Assembly: GCF_003726095.1 (NCBI RefSeq)
Contig: NZ_CP026031.1
Coordinates: forward strand, 868,001 to 932,000
Direction of reading: 5' to 3'
Source: Niallia circulans
GTDB taxonomy: Bacteria; Bacillota; Bacilli; Bacillales; Cytobacillaceae
Length of the DNA: 64,000 nt
Position 1 is the first letter of the stretch; every line of letters begins with the position of its first letter. Positions 27,951-37,517 of this stretch are shown here, in pieces. The notes under the pieces are model-generated. The model ran no database searches and was not told the DNA's origin. It saw only the letters and a list, made by a program, of their open reading frames with translations. Both the position numbers and the translations under genes were made by a program.

Positions 27951-27999
27951 TAAAGGGAGACTAATAAGTTTTCGATCAGCCGTCAAGTTCTTTCGACTT

Positions 28000-29277
28000 T
28001 CATTTTTCACTTTTCATGCTATTACTTATGCTGCTCAGTGATAGATTAGTATGGTGAATGTTATTTTTATAGGTGGCATTGGTATTTTCCACGTGATGGT
28101 AGTACTTTAAAACATCCGTGTCTTTGAGAATATTTCCAGTCAGAATACATAAGGCGGATTCTTCTTTATCAATTACCTGTTTAGAAACTAAATTGCGCAG
28201 TCCGGCAATGGTTGCTGCTGAAGCAGGCTCACAGCCAATTCCGCTTTTATCAATCATAGCTTTAGCATCAAGAATCTCCTCATCTGTTACAGATATAGTA
28301 ACTCCCTGTGTTTGGAATAGAGTATGCAATGCTTTTTTCCAGCTTGGTGGATTACCGATATTCAACGCAGAAGCACGAGTGTATGGAACAGGCTCAGGAA
28401 TAAGTTCCTTTTTTTGTTGGGATACCATTTTATGAAATGGGCTAGCGCCTTCTGCTTGAACAACTGCCACTCGCGGCATTTTCTTAATTAATCCCAGCGT
28501 ATATAAATCAGATAAGCCTTTTCCTAATGCTGTTGCATTGCTTAAAGCACCACCAGGAACGATTATCCATTCAGGTAATTCCCAGTTTAAATACTGTGCG
28601 ATTTCATAAATAATACTTTTTTGACCTTCAATTCTAAATGGATTGATAGAATTACAAACATATAATTCAAGCTCACGGCTATATTTTTCTAAAAATTGAA
28701 TGCCGTCGTCATAAGTCCCTGGAAAACTAAACACTTTTGCACCATAAGAAACTGTCTGTAGAACTTTATTTAAAGAGATATCTTTATCTGGGACGAATAC
28801 ATAAGAATTTGCGCTAGCAATGGATGCGTACATCGCTAAAGAAGAAGAAGTATTTCCGGTCGACGTACAAGTGAACTTCTTATATCCTAAGGAGTTTCCA
28901 TGAGAAACAGCAACAGTCATGCCGTTATCCTTAAATGAACCACTAGGGTTCTCACTTTGTGCCTTGACAAAAACTTGTTTAAGCCCTGTATAAGTTTGTA
29001 GTAATTCTGAAGCATATAATCCTGTATTCCCTTCATATTTTGTGACAATAAAGTTATCAGGCAACTCAGGAAAGATTAACTCTTTGTATCTCCATACTCC
29101 ACTTGCATAAGGTGTCATCCGTTCTGAAAGTCGTTCTTTAAATAAATGCTTTAAAAAATCAGCATCGTAATGTTGGAAATCATGCACGATATCAAGCAGA
29201 CCGCCGCATGAACAATGATAGGCAAATTCACTTGAAGTAAATACTTTCTTACAGTCAATACATATAAATTTCATCAT
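28000..29277 (-). CDS. thrC: Threonine synthase-like PLP enzyme with zinc-ribbon N-terminus
   Basis: Threonine synthase makes threonine from O-phosphohomoserine. The 425 residues begin with a small zinc-ribbon (CIDC...CSCGG), followed by the fold-type II core: KYEGNTGLY, the PLP lysine in NPSGSFKDNGM and the phosphate loop TSTGNTSSS. It is not in a hom-thrC-thrB operon but stands alone, divergent from a LysR regulator, so a paralogous role (another beta-replacement reaction) is possible. The start region is odd: AAAGAGGTG lies 24 bases before ATG 29277, and an 8-codon frame between them ends in a TGA that overlaps the ATG. Confidence 0.75.
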   Translation of the reverse strand: MMKFICIDCKKVFTSSEFAYHCSCGGLLDIVHDFQHYDADFLKHLFKERLSERMTPYASGVWRYKELIFPELPDNFIVTKYEGNTGLYASELLQTYTGLKQVFVKAQSENPSGSFKDNGMTVAVSHGNSLGYKKFTCTSTGNTSSSLAMYASIASANSYVFVPDKDISLNKVLQTVSYGAKVFSFPGTYDDGIQFLEKYSRELELYVCNSINPFRIEGQKSIIYEIAQYLNWELPEWIIVPGGALSNATALGKGLSDLYTLGLIKKMPRVAVVQAEGASPFHKMVSQQKKELIPEPVPYTRASALNIGNPPSWKKALHTLFQTQGVTISVTDEEILDAKAMIDKSGIGCEPASAATIAGLRNLVSKQVIDKEESALCILTGNILKDTDVLKYYHHVENTNATYKNNIHHTNLSLSSISNSMKSEK

Positions 29278-29431
29278 TTTGGGTATCTTCTAGATCCCAT
29301 TCACCTCTTTAAAAGAAAATTTTTATTGCGAATTAGCTTTTGTAATTTTAGAATAAAAGAAAATAATAAATAAATCTAATATATATTTATTTGACATTGA
29401 TAACTTTTATCTATGAATGTAGAGGTGTAAT

Positions 29432-30322
29432 ATGAATCTTCACGCATTGAAGCTATTTCACATCGTGGCTGAAAAAGGAAATGTTACTCGCGCTGCAGAG
29501 GAGCTGAATATAAGTCAACCCGCTGTAACAGCGCAAATAAAAAAATTAGAACAAGAGATAGGGATGACTTTATTAGCACCGAAAGGAAGAGGGATTTTAT
29601 TAACGGAAGTAGGAATAGAACTTGCCAAACATACTAAAAGAGTATTTTCCCTTGAAGGAGAAATGGAAGCATATCTTGACCAATATAAAAATGGTTCGAT
29701 TGGAAAGCTGCGTATTGTTGCAACCTATCTTCCAGCAAATTTCCTGTTGCCTAAATGGCTTGCAAATTATAAGCGAAGATATCCTGAGGTTGAAGTAGAA
29801 TTAACTACTACTAATTCGCTTAAAGCGATGGATCAGTTAATTAATTATCAGGCAGAAATAGCTTTTATCGGTGGGAAAAGAGAGTCCCATCCGTCTCTAA
29901 ACACAAGCGAATTATTTGAGGATGAAATGTGGTTTGTAGTGCACAAAAACCATAAGTTTGCTGCAAAAAAGGTTACATTAGGACAAGTTATGTGCGAGCC
30001 ATTTGTATTTAGAGAAAAGGGTAGTTCTGCGCGGGAAAAGTTGGTTTCGCTATGTACAATAAACAGCATTAATCAACCAACCGTCGGCTTACAAATTAAT
30101 GGATTAAATGAAGCGATTAGGGTTGTCCTGGAAGGTTATGGGGTTACTTTTGTCTCATCTCTAGAAGTTAAAGAATATATTGCTCGCGGAGATTTAGCTA
30201 AAGTGGATGTAGAAGGGATTGAATTAAAAAACCCTATCTCCATTTGCCGGAGAAGAGAAGATGAACTTTCAATGCCTGCCCATCATTTCATTGAAATGGT
30301 TATGAATGACGAGAATAATTAA
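29432..30322 (+). CDS. LysR family regulator divergent from thrC
   Basis: A 296-residue LysR-type regulator with the N-terminal winged helix (FHIVAEKGNVTRAAEELNISQPAVTAQIKKLEQEIG) and a periplasmic-binding-like effector domain (SIGKLRIVATYLPANFLLPKWL). GAGGTG precedes the ATG. Its divergent position 154 bp from the threonine synthase-like gene makes that gene the likely target. The effector is unknown. Confidence 0.88.
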   Translation: MNLHALKLFHIVAEKGNVTRAAEELNISQPAVTAQIKKLEQEIGMTLLAPKGRGILLTEVGIELAKHTKRVFSLEGEMEAYLDQYKNGSIGKLRIVATYLPANFLLPKWLANYKRRYPEVEVELTTTNSLKAMDQLINYQAEIAFIGGKRESHPSLNTSELFEDEMWFVVHKNHKFAAKKVTLGQVMCEPFVFREKGSSAREKLVSLCTINSINQPTVGLQINGLNEAIRVVLEGYGVTFVSSLEVKEYIARGDLAKVDVEGIELKNPISICRRREDELSMPAHHFIEMVMNDENN

Positions 30323-30397
30323 CTCGTAGTTAGAGAGGAATAATGGTAAAAAAGCTGGGTGAGGTTGTGTTATTAATACAAGGGAGAGAGAAAAAGA

Positions 30398-30739
30398 ATG
30401 AAAAAAAGCAAAAGCAATGCGGAACATTACCTATGGGGAGATAATTGTGATGGATGGCATTTAGTGAAGAGCCAAGATTTGAGTATAATTCATGAACGTA
30501 TGCCTGCTCATACATCAGAAGTAAGACATTATCATCAACACGCACGCCAGTTTTTCTACGTCTTATCAGGAATAGCTATGATTGAAGTAGATGGCAAAGA
30601 AATAGCTTTGAATCCACAAGAGGGAATAGAGGTTCCACCTTTAGTTCCACACCAAATGTTTAATAAATCAAATAATGAAGTAGAGTTTTTGGTGACTTCT
30701 CAACCAACAAGTAAAGGGGATAGGGTTTTAGTGGATTAA
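30398..30739 (+). CDS. Cupin domain protein
   Basis: A 113-residue single cupin. Motif 1 is HYHQHARQFFYVLSGIAMIEVDGKEI with metal-binding His residues, and motif 2 is PPLVPHQMFNKSN. Small cupins like this bind a metal and sense or convert small molecules; nothing points to a substrate here. GGGAGAGAG lies before the ATG. It is 75 bp after the LysR gene and could be its partner. Confidence 0.8.
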   Translation: MKKSKSNAEHYLWGDNCDGWHLVKSQDLSIIHERMPAHTSEVRHYHQHARQFFYVLSGIAMIEVDGKEIALNPQEGIEVPPLVPHQMFNKSNNEVEFLVTSQPTSKGDRVLVD

Positions 30740-30835
30740 AAAAGCCTATGAATGAATTTAAGAAGAAGTCATGTTATTTTTTTAAGTAGGATTGCTAAGA
30801 AGGAAAGATGCGCTTTTGTAAATGGGGGGTACTGT

Positions 30836-31192
30836 ATGGAGAACAACTTATCAAAAATAGAACAGGTTGAAAAAGCTCTGTATAAATCTTGGTCTTTAGA
30901 ATCAAGTTCAAAATGGAGGGAGGACAATCCAGCTAAAGGACATTGTGGTGTAACCACATTAGTAGTAAATGATATATTAGGTGGAGAAATTAAAAAAACT
31001 AAACTTCCTGATGGATGGCATTTTTATAATGTTTTGAATGGAAAACGATACGATTTTACAGCATCTCAATTTAGAGAAGCTATCGTATACATGGATTTTC
31101 CTTCAAACAGAGAAGAAGCATATATGGATACAAATGAGAAACAGTATAATTATTTAAAACAAAGAGTTTTAAAAAGTTTGGATACTATTTGA
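30836..31192 (+). CDS. YunG-like protein
   Basis: A 118-residue protein starting MENNLSKIEQVEKAL. Landmarks are SSKWREDNPAKGHCGVTTLVVNDILGG and DGWHFYNVLNGKRYDFTASQF, as in the YunG family of B. subtilis (function unknown). The conserved Cys and His recall a papain-like or permuted NlpC arrangement, but that is speculation. ATG 30836 has GGGGGG 5 bases upstream; an upstream in-frame start at 30752 has none. Confidence 0.75.
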   Translation: MENNLSKIEQVEKALYKSWSLESSSKWREDNPAKGHCGVTTLVVNDILGGEIKKTKLPDGWHFYNVLNGKRYDFTASQFREAIVYMDFPSNREEAYMDTNEKQYNYLKQRVLKSLDTI

Positions 31193-31541
31193 ACCAATGG
31201 TGTTTTCCTTAAAGAGTTTGGATGGCATTTTAGAAGGGAAGGGGAAGTCTAATAAAGACTAAAAGAAGTGACATACAGTCACTTCATAAGGTTAATTTAG
31301 AATAAAAATAAATCCCCCTCAGTACCAACAATGGTACCGAGAGAATATCCTGCAGTAGTATCAACAATAAGTAGTAAAAAAACTAGTCACAATTTCCATT
31401 TTTATTTCGCCTTAACCTATTAACTTAGAGCTAAAAAAAAGAAAGAACGATTGCATTTTTGAATATTTTTATAGATTATAAGTAGCTTAAATCATAAAAT
31501 AAAAAGAAGGGATATTCCAAATGGAGTATCCTTCTAAGTGA
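31193..31541. other. Gene-free region with hairpins and a coding-like fragment
   Basis: GAAGTGAC (31265) and GTCACTTC (31278) form a perfect 8-bp stem without T-run. On the minus strand at about 31390-31306 a short frame reads LVFLLLIVDTTAG then YSLGTIVGTEGDLFLF and stops; it looks like the end of a lost gene. At 31505-31535 AGAAGGGATATTCC pairs with GGAGTATCCTTCT, T-rich on the minus strand: the terminator of the LysR gene that follows. Confidence 0.5.
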
Positions 31542-32423
31542 CTATTGGCGAATAAATTGTAGAAAATATTTCAAACCAGATTTTTTAAAACGATGTGATT
31601 TCTGAACCATCCATAAATCGCGCGAAATTAAGAGGTTTTTTATCTTAACTTCATGAAGTGATCCATTAGAAATTTCTTTTGTGACAGTTAACTTGGGTAA
31701 AATGCTAACACCTAAGTTTGCTTCCACGGCGTTTTTGATAGATTGGTAACTTCCTAACTCCATCGTGCTTTTTATTTCTTCAAGCACCCCGAGTTCACTC
31801 AATGCAGCCTCCACAATTAGCCGTGTCCCAGAATTTGCTTCTCTCCATATCATTTTTTCTTCCGGGAGTTCCTGAATGTTAATTTGCTCTTTCTTGCCCC
31901 ATGCATGTGTAAGTGATGTAACTAAGATTAGCTCATCTTCAGCAAATTTTTCACGAATTAATTCATCATTATTCACAGCACCTTCGACAAATGCAATATC
32001 TATTTCATTTATTTCCAATTTCGCTAAAATAGTGGGGGTATTTCCAATGGATAAACTAAACTTTAAGTCAGGGTAGTTCCGGCTAAATTCCCCTAGTATA
32101 CCGGGCAATAAATACTCACCGAGTGTGTAACTTGCACCGATATTTAAAACTATTTCTTCATTGCCATTTAATTCTTGAATAGCGTCAAAAGAAAGCTTGG
32201 TATATTCGACAATTTCTTTCGCGTATGGATAAAGTAATTCACCAGCTTTTGAGAGAATTAATTTTCCCGAATGCCGCTTAAATAGTTGAGTTTTGTAAGC
32301 TTCTTCTAATTGTCTTATTTGCCTAGTTACCGCTGGTTGGGTAACAAAGCTTAATCGGGCTGCCTGACTGATTGTACCTTCTTCTACGACTAGGCAAAAC
32401 ATTTTTAAACTTTCTATATTCAC
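31542..32423 (-). CDS. LysR family regulator
   Basis: A 293-residue LysR regulator with HTH (FCLVVEEGTISQAARLSFVTQPAVTRQIRQLEEAY) and effector domain (VLNIGASYTLGEYLLPGIL). Overall pattern resembles the CysL/CbbR branch, but the call is not firm. The start is GTG with AAGGTGGG upstream. It lies 41 bp after the formylglycine-generating enzyme gene on the same strand, so it may be co-transcribed with it; sulfur-responsive control would fit, but is inference. Confidence 0.82.
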   Translation of the reverse strand: MNIESLKMFCLVVEEGTISQAARLSFVTQPAVTRQIRQLEEAYKTQLFKRHSGKLILSKAGELLYPYAKEIVEYTKLSFDAIQELNGNEEIVLNIGASYTLGEYLLPGILGEFSRNYPDLKFSLSIGNTPTILAKLEINEIDIAFVEGAVNNDELIREKFAEDELILVTSLTHAWGKKEQINIQELPEEKMIWREANSGTRLIVEAALSELGVLEEIKSTMELGSYQSIKNAVEANLGVSILPKLTVTKEISNGSLHEVKIKNLLISRDLWMVQKSHRFKKSGLKYFLQFIRQ

Positions 32424-32464
32424 TGTATCATTCCCACCTTGGTAATTAACTTATACCTTGCATA

Positions 32465-33430
32465 TCATTTCTTCAAATCTGCGACACAGCGAAAGCCAAG
32501 ATGACCAGATGAACTGTCTGGAGTATTTGATGTGCGAGCTGCCACTCGATAACGATTACAGTACGATTCATGACAAAGATATGAACCACCTTTCATTACT
32601 TTCGTTTCTCCATCTTTTGGTCCTTTCGGATTTAATTGGCCACCACGCTCAGAAAGTGTACTTGTAAACCAATCTGAACACCATTCCCAAACATTCCCTG
32701 ATACATTATAAAGTCCATAGCCATTAGGAGGAAATGATTGAGATGGTGCTGTACCCAAATAACCATCATCTTCGGTATTCAATCTTGGGAATATCCCTTG
32801 CCATATATTGCAATAATGTTCTCCATTTGGTGTCAATTCATTTCCCCATGGATATTTCTTACGTTCGAATCCGCCTCGTGCAGCATATTCCCACTCAGCT
32901 TCTGTCGGAAGTCTCTTACCAGCCCAATTACAAAAGGCATTAGCATCATTCCAGCTTATATGAACAACAGGATGATTCATACGGTCGTTTATGGAAGATC
33001 CTGGACCTTCTGGTTCTTTCCAATAGGCACCTTTTACTCCATACCACCATGGAGTATGTGGTACTTTAGGCATTTGTTGCAAAAGAAGAGGAGATAAAAA
33101 TTGATAAAAGACATAGGACCAGCCAAATTTTTCTGCATCGGTAACATAACCTGTTTCTTCAATAAAAGTCCAAAATTCTTCATTTGTTACACAATACTTA
33201 TCTATTAAAAAAGAAGAAACGATTACTTTGTGTATGGGGCCTTCTCCGTCTGAGGGAAAACCTTCATCTTGTGTTGTCCCCATTAAAAATTCATCACCTG
33301 CTATTTGCACCATTTTATCCTTGAATTTTATTTCTTTATCATTTTTTGTTATCTCCATGGGTGTAGGTAAAGGATTATTATTGTTAATATTCGTTCTATT
33401 TATTGAACAGCATGAAGAATTTGCTTTCAT
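32465..33430 (-). CDS. Formylglycine-generating enzyme (sulfatase-activating)
   Basis: Oxidises the active-site cysteine of sulfatases to formylglycine. The 321 residues show the FGE fold landmarks: FLMGTTQDEGFPSDGEGP, HPVVHISWNDANAFCNWAGKRLPTEAEWEYAARGG, NVSGNVWEWCSDW and GGSYLCHESYCNRYRVAARTSN TPDSS. Cys 286 and Cys 291 in CHESYC are the copper-binding catalytic pair, so this is a true FGE and not a generic SUMF1-like domain. The start ATG directly follows the TAA of the LacI gene, and its ribosome binding site (GGGGG) lies inside that gene, so translation is coupled. The partner sulfatase is divergent at 34757. Confidence 0.92.
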   Translation of the reverse strand: MKANSSCCSINRTNINNNNPLPTPMEITKNDKEIKFKDKMVQIAGDEFLMGTTQDEGFPSDGEGPIHKVIVSSFLIDKYCVTNEEFWTFIEETGYVTDAEKFGWSYVFYQFLSPLLLQQMPKVPHTPWWYGVKGAYWKEPEGPGSSINDRMNHPVVHISWNDANAFCNWAGKRLPTEAEWEYAARGGFERKKYPWGNELTPNGEHYCNIWQGIFPRLNTEDDGYLGTAPSQSFPPNGYGLYNVSGNVWEWCSDWFTSTLSERGGQLNPKGPKDGETKVMKGGSYLCHESYCNRYRVAARTSNTPDSSSGHLGFRCVADLKK

Positions 33431-34507
33431 TTAAAAAATACCCCCAGTTTTTTGGATATTGTTTGCATCATGATAAACAACAGATTGGCGTTCGGTTATG
33501 ATAGATTCTATAAGCACTTCTTGATTAAATTCTATTTTGCCCTGAAGATAGTTAAATAACAGGGTGGCTGATTCTACACCCATTTGAAAGGCTGGTACAT
33601 AGACGCTAGTGATGGCTGGGAAACATTGTGTGCCGTCTCCATAACGATGCTCAATGGTGGTTATCGATATGTCATTAGGTACTTTAAAATGGATATTGTT
33701 TAAGTAATTTATTGTTTGTTGAACGATGGATATATCTTGTAATAAAAGAGCTGTAGGATGTCTTTCTTTACTGAAGATCGACTTCAATAGTTGTAGATAA
33801 GTCTCCAGACTTCCCTCATGATGATATGTATCAATTTGAATGGTTTTACTTTGTTCCTTTATCATATATTCATGAGCTATTTTTTTTATTATTTTTCCTT
33901 CTTTACTTATAATGGCTATATGCTTATGGTTATTTTGCGTAAGATGATTCAATAAATCTTTGTTGTATTTTTTATATTGTGCATAGACATTTAGCCCGAT
34001 ATGCTTAACTGTTCTTTCGCCAACATACACCACAGGCAACTTAGAGTGAAGGAGTTCAAGAAAAGACTGACATATAATGGGGGTAGCTCCAATTATCAGA
34101 CCATCAAGTTTCTTTTCTTTCATAAAGTTGTAATACTGCGGCAAGCTTTGATTTGCTAAAATTTGTTCATCATTTTCTACTTCATTGATTAGCAAAAGAT
34201 GATACCCTTGTTCAATTAAAATACTATTAACACCATTAATAAATTCAAGTAAATATGTATTGGATGCGCCTTCGATAGAAGATGGTTGAAGTGGAAAATA
34301 AAGTCCAATTAATTTAGTTTCATTATTTGCTAGATTTCGCGCGATAGAGCTTGGTGTAAAATTAAGCTTTTCTACTGCATCCATCACTTTTTTTTCTGTT
34401 TTGCTGCTTATGTAGCCACTTTTATTTAAAACTCGAGAAACAGTGGAAATAGACACACCTGCTAGATTTGCAACATCATATATAGATACCTTCAATAGAC
34501 TCACCAC
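33431..34507 (-). CDS. LacI family repressor of the sulfatase module
   Basis: A 358-residue LacI/PurR regulator. HTH: SIYDVANLAGVSISTVSRVLNKSGYIS; hinge NFTPSSIARNLANNET; C-terminal periplasmic-binding-like domain with weaker similarity (residues 65-340). It is co-transcribed with the FGE gene. A perfect-centre operator (TGGAAGCGCTTCTA) lies 41 bp upstream of its own start, and two more copies control the sulfatase and transporter genes, so it should be an autoregulated repressor of the whole module. The inducer is probably the sulfated sugar or its product. Confidence 0.88.
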   Translation of the reverse strand: MVSLLKVSIYDVANLAGVSISTVSRVLNKSGYISSKTEKKVMDAVEKLNFTPSSIARNLANNETKLIGLYFPLQPSSIEGASNTYLLEFINGVNSILIEQGYHLLLINEVENDEQILANQSLPQYYNFMKEKKLDGLIIGATPIICQSFLELLHSKLPVVYVGERTVKHIGLNVYAQYKKYNKDLLNHLTQNNHKHIAIISKEGKIIKKIAHEYMIKEQSKTIQIDTYHHEGSLETYLQLLKSIFSKERHPTALLLQDISIVQQTINYLNNIHFKVPNDISITTIEHRYGDGTQCFPAITSVYVPAFQMGVESATLLFNYLQGKIEFNQEVLIESIITERQSVVYHDANNIQKTGGIF

Positions 34508-34547
34508 TTTATTAAATTTAAAATAGATAGAAGCTTGGATAAAAAAA

Positions 34548-34561
34548 TGGAAGCGCTTCTA
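34548..34561. promoter_or_regulatory. LacI-type operator 1 (upstream of lacI-FGE)
   Basis: TGGAAGCGCTTCTA, centred on GAAGCGCTTC, a perfect 10-bp palindrome. It lies 41 bp before the repressor gene. The same 14 bases recur at 34717 and nearly so at 37518. Confidence 0.8.
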
Positions 34562-34680
34562 TATTATTGCATATAATTTATCATTAAAACAATTTTTGGT
34601 CAAACATGTATAAAAGTTTGTTATACCCTATAAATATATTGTTATTGTAAGCGTATGAAAACTTTGATAGATTAAAAGTA

Positions 34681-34697
34681 ATGAAAAACGCTTTCAT
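34681..34697. promoter_or_regulatory. cre-like inverted repeat
   Basis: ATGAAAAACGCTTTCAT contains ATGAAA and TTTCAT arms around a CG-containing centre. It resembles a CcpA box but has one extra A relative to the consensus spacing. Located 60 bp before the sulfatase start. Confidence 0.4.
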
Positions 34698-34716
34698 TTT
34701 ATTTTTTTATATTATG

Positions 34717-34730
34717 TGGAAGCGCTTCTA
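34717..34730. promoter_or_regulatory. LacI-type operator 2 (upstream of the sulfatase)
   Basis: TGGAAGCGCTTCTA, identical over 14 bases to operator 1, 26 bp before the sulfatase start codon. TATATT just upstream (34708-34713) is a possible -10 box, so the site would block transcription initiation. Confidence 0.8.
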
Positions 34731-34756
34731 TATTATGAATTGGAGGCGGAATATTT

Positions 34757-36535
34757 ATGCGAGCCATTATGGTAATGTTCGATACATTAAATAGGCATAT
34801 GCTCCCAAATTACGGATGTGATTGGACACATGCACCTAATTTTAAAAAGTTAGGAGAAAAGACAATTGTATTTGATCATTCCTATGCAGGAAGTTTACCA
34901 TGCATGCCTGCTAGAAGAGAATTACATACAGGCAGATATAACTTTCTACACCGAAGCTGGGGACCAATCGAACCTTTTGACAATTCCATGCCTGAAATAT
35001 TGAAAAAAAATGGTGTTTATACGCATCTAGTAACAGATCATCAGCACTACTGGGAGGACGGGGGAGCAACTTATCATACAAGATACAATTCCTTCGAATT
35101 AGTAAGAGGGCAGGAAGGCGATCCATGGAAAGGTCATGTTAAGGATCCAGAGTATCCCGAAACAGAGACAGCCCAATCACTTGTGAGCAGCAATATGTAT
35201 AGACAAGACATAATAAACCGTACGTACTTTGAAAAAGAGCGAAATCATCCGCAGGCTACCACCTTTGATTTAGGCATGCAATTCATTGAAAAGAATAAGG
35301 AAGAAGATAATTGGTTTTTACAACTCGAAACATTTGACCCGCATGAACCTTTTTTCTCTTATTCACATTATAAAGAACTTTACCCTCATGAATACAATGG
35401 AAGGCATTTTGATTGGCCACCCTATTATTATGTCCAGGAAAGTGATGAAGTTGTGGCACATGGGAAGTATGAATATGCTGCTTTGCTAAGTATGTGTGAC
35501 CATTATTTAGGGCAAGTCATCGAATTGATGGACCAAAATGATATGTGGAAAAACACGATGCTGATTGTTAACACAGATCATGGCTATTTATTGGGAGAAC
35601 ATGGATGGTGGTCGAAAAGTGTTATGCCAGTATATGAAGAGATTGCTCATACTCCATTATTCGTTTGGGACCCGAGAGTTGGCATAACAGGTGAAAGAAG
35701 GCAATCTATCGTGCAAACAATTGATATTGCTCCTACATTGCTAGATTTCTTTGGAGTTGAATTACCTAAGAACATGGATGGGCAATCACTGCGTGAAACG
35801 ATTCGAACAGATGAACCAATCCGTGAAACAGCATTATTCGGTTATCATGGTGGGCACGTAAATATAACAGATGGTAGATATGTATATATGCGGGCACCTG
35901 TAACATCAAAAAATGAGCCTCTCTATGAATATACATTAATGCCAACACATATGAGGCAACCCTTTTCTCCAGAAGAGCTGCAAAATATTGAAATCCAGCA
36001 GCCATTTCCTTTTACGAAAGACTGCCAGTTGATGAAAATAAAGGCTGGAGAGGGATTTGTTAATGCTTTTCAATTTGGCTCCAAGCTCTTTGATATAGGT
36101 AATGACCCTAATCAAACACAAGAAATAGAGAATCTAGAGGTAGAATTAAGTCTTATTGAGAAAATGGCGAAACAAATGCAGAGGAATCATGCTCCTGCAG
36201 AACAGTTTGTACGATTAGGCATACCTGAGAGTGGCCAAATGACTGAAGAAGAGCTGATAGCACAAAAGGAACTTGTTCGGAAAGAGGGGCAGTTAACCAT
36301 TCTTCCTAATTATCCTTGGGAGAGGGCTGCCGAAAATCAGTTGCGGGCATTATTGAATATTACTGCGGTAGAAAATCGTTCTGCACTATTAAACCAGTTT
36401 GAAGAATTTGTATTAAAATCAGAGTTTGAGGGAGTTTCAACAGAAACGGTGCATGAGTTCATTGAGACAATTTATGAGAAAGAGCAAAGGGCGATGGCTC
36501 AGTACTTTACGGGATTAGCTGGAAGAATAAGCTAA
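34757..36535 (+). CDS. Cytoplasmic cysteine-type sulfatase
   Basis: A 592-residue sulfatase of the formylglycine type. The modification motif CMPARRELHTGR has its cysteine at residue 49 (C-x-P-x-R). Metal and sulfate-binding regions include MFDTLN near the start and VNTDHGYLLGEHGWWSK near residue 275. There is no signal peptide, so it acts inside the cell on an imported substrate. It heads an operon with a ROK kinase and a GPH symporter, controlled by operator 2. GGAGGCGG precedes the ATG. Sequence alone does not tell which sulfated sugar is hydrolysed. Confidence 0.9.
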   Translation: MRAIMVMFDTLNRHMLPNYGCDWTHAPNFKKLGEKTIVFDHSYAGSLPCMPARRELHTGRYNFLHRSWGPIEPFDNSMPEILKKNGVYTHLVTDHQHYWEDGGATYHTRYNSFELVRGQEGDPWKGHVKDPEYPETETAQSLVSSNMYRQDIINRTYFEKERNHPQATTFDLGMQFIEKNKEEDNWFLQLETFDPHEPFFSYSHYKELYPHEYNGRHFDWPPYYYVQESDEVVAHGKYEYAALLSMCDHYLGQVIELMDQNDMWKNTMLIVNTDHGYLLGEHGWWSKSVMPVYEEIAHTPLFVWDPRVGITGERRQSIVQTIDIAPTLLDFFGVELPKNMDGQSLRETIRTDEPIRETALFGYHGGHVNITDGRYVYMRAPVTSKNEPLYEYTLMPTHMRQPFSPEELQNIEIQQPFPFTKDCQLMKIKAGEGFVNAFQFGSKLFDIGNDPNQTQEIENLEVELSLIEKMAKQMQRNHAPAEQFVRLGIPESGQMTEEELIAQKELVRKEGQLTILPNYPWERAAENQLRALLNITAVENRSALLNQFEEFVLKSEFEGVSTETVHEFIETIYEKEQRAMAQYFTGLAGRIS

Positions 36536-36563
36536 TGAAACTCTGTGAGAAAGGGTGTTAGCA

Positions 36564-37469
36564 ATGTATCTCGTTATAGACATTGGAGGAACATATAGTA
36601 AATATGCCTTGCTTAATTCAGCAGGAGAGATTATCAGAAAAAATAAGAGGCTTACAATCAAAACGAATTTAGATGATTTTAAAGAAGCTTTGTTTTCTAT
36701 CATTGAAGAGCACGATTTAACTAATATTAAAGGAATTGCCATAAGCTGTCCAGGAACTGTGGATGTTAATAGCGGTGTTATTTATTATGGGGGCTCCTTT
36801 CCGTTTTTGCATGAGGTCAATCTTGCACGAATGATTGAAAGTAAATATGATATAGAAACGACTGTTGAAAACGATGGTAAATGTGCTGCGTTAGCTGAAT
36901 TATGGCTTGGAAGCATTAAAGGGAAAAAGGACGCTGTAGTACTAGTGCTTGGCAGCGGTGTTGGCGGAGGAATTGTTTTAGATGGGAAGCTACATCGCGG
37001 CGTGAATTTATCAGCAGGAGAAATCAGTTATGTTATGAGCAGCTTAAATCCAATTACGAGAGAAACAAGCTTTATGGGGGCTTTAGGATCAAGTGCATTA
37101 ATGGTCCGCAGAGTGGCTGAAGTAAAGCAGCTTGGTGACGTAACAGATGGCGAAGCTGTATTTAACTTTATTAACCAAGGCGATGGAGATGCAATAGCAA
37201 TCTTTGAAGAATTTTGCATGCATATTGCAGGCCAAATTCTTAATCTTCAATATATTCTAGATCCGGAAATTTTTGCTATAGGAGGGGGTGTTAGTGTACA
37301 GCCCATTTTATTGGAACGAATTAAGTGGGCCGTGGAGGAGATTAAGCAGGCAAATCCAATGCATATGGCTAAGCCTAATATTGTTGCCTGTCATTTCCGG
37401 AATGATGCAAACCTTTATGGAGCTTTATATCATTTCTTTGTTAGTAAAGAAAGAGAGTTTATAAGCTGA
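36564..37469 (+). CDS. ROK family sugar kinase
   Basis: A 301-residue ROK protein starting MYLVIDIGGTYSKYALLN (ATP loop). ISCPGTVD, the catalytic region ENDGKCAALAELWLG and GSGVGGGIVLDGK are present. The zinc-binding Cys cluster of many ROK proteins (CxCGxxGC) is absent; its place reads MSSLNPITRETSF, as in zinc-free kinases such as Listeria BglK. No HTH is present, so it is a kinase and not a regulator. ATG 36564 fits GAAAGGG better than the upstream GTG. It probably phosphorylates the desulfated sugar. Confidence 0.85.
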   Translation: MYLVIDIGGTYSKYALLNSAGEIIRKNKRLTIKTNLDDFKEALFSIIEEHDLTNIKGIAISCPGTVDVNSGVIYYGGSFPFLHEVNLARMIESKYDIETTVENDGKCAALAELWLGSIKGKKDAVVLVLGSGVGGGIVLDGKLHRGVNLSAGEISYVMSSLNPITRETSFMGALGSSALMVRRVAEVKQLGDVTDGEAVFNFINQGDGDAIAIFEEFCMHIAGQILNLQYILDPEIFAIGGGVSVQPILLERIKWAVEEIKQANPMHMAKPNIVACHFRNDANLYGALYHFFVSKEREFIS

Positions 37470-37517
37470 TAGAAGATGGGGGCAATTCTTGTTGCCTTCA
37501 TCTTCTTAAAATAATTG

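Noticed and set aside
34757..36535. Alkaline phosphatase or phosphonate hydrolase instead of sulfatase
   Set aside because: The CMPARRELHTGR motif and the adjacent FGE gene favour a formylglycine sulfatase; phosphonate monoester hydrolases share the motif, however, so this is a close alternative and not fully excluded.
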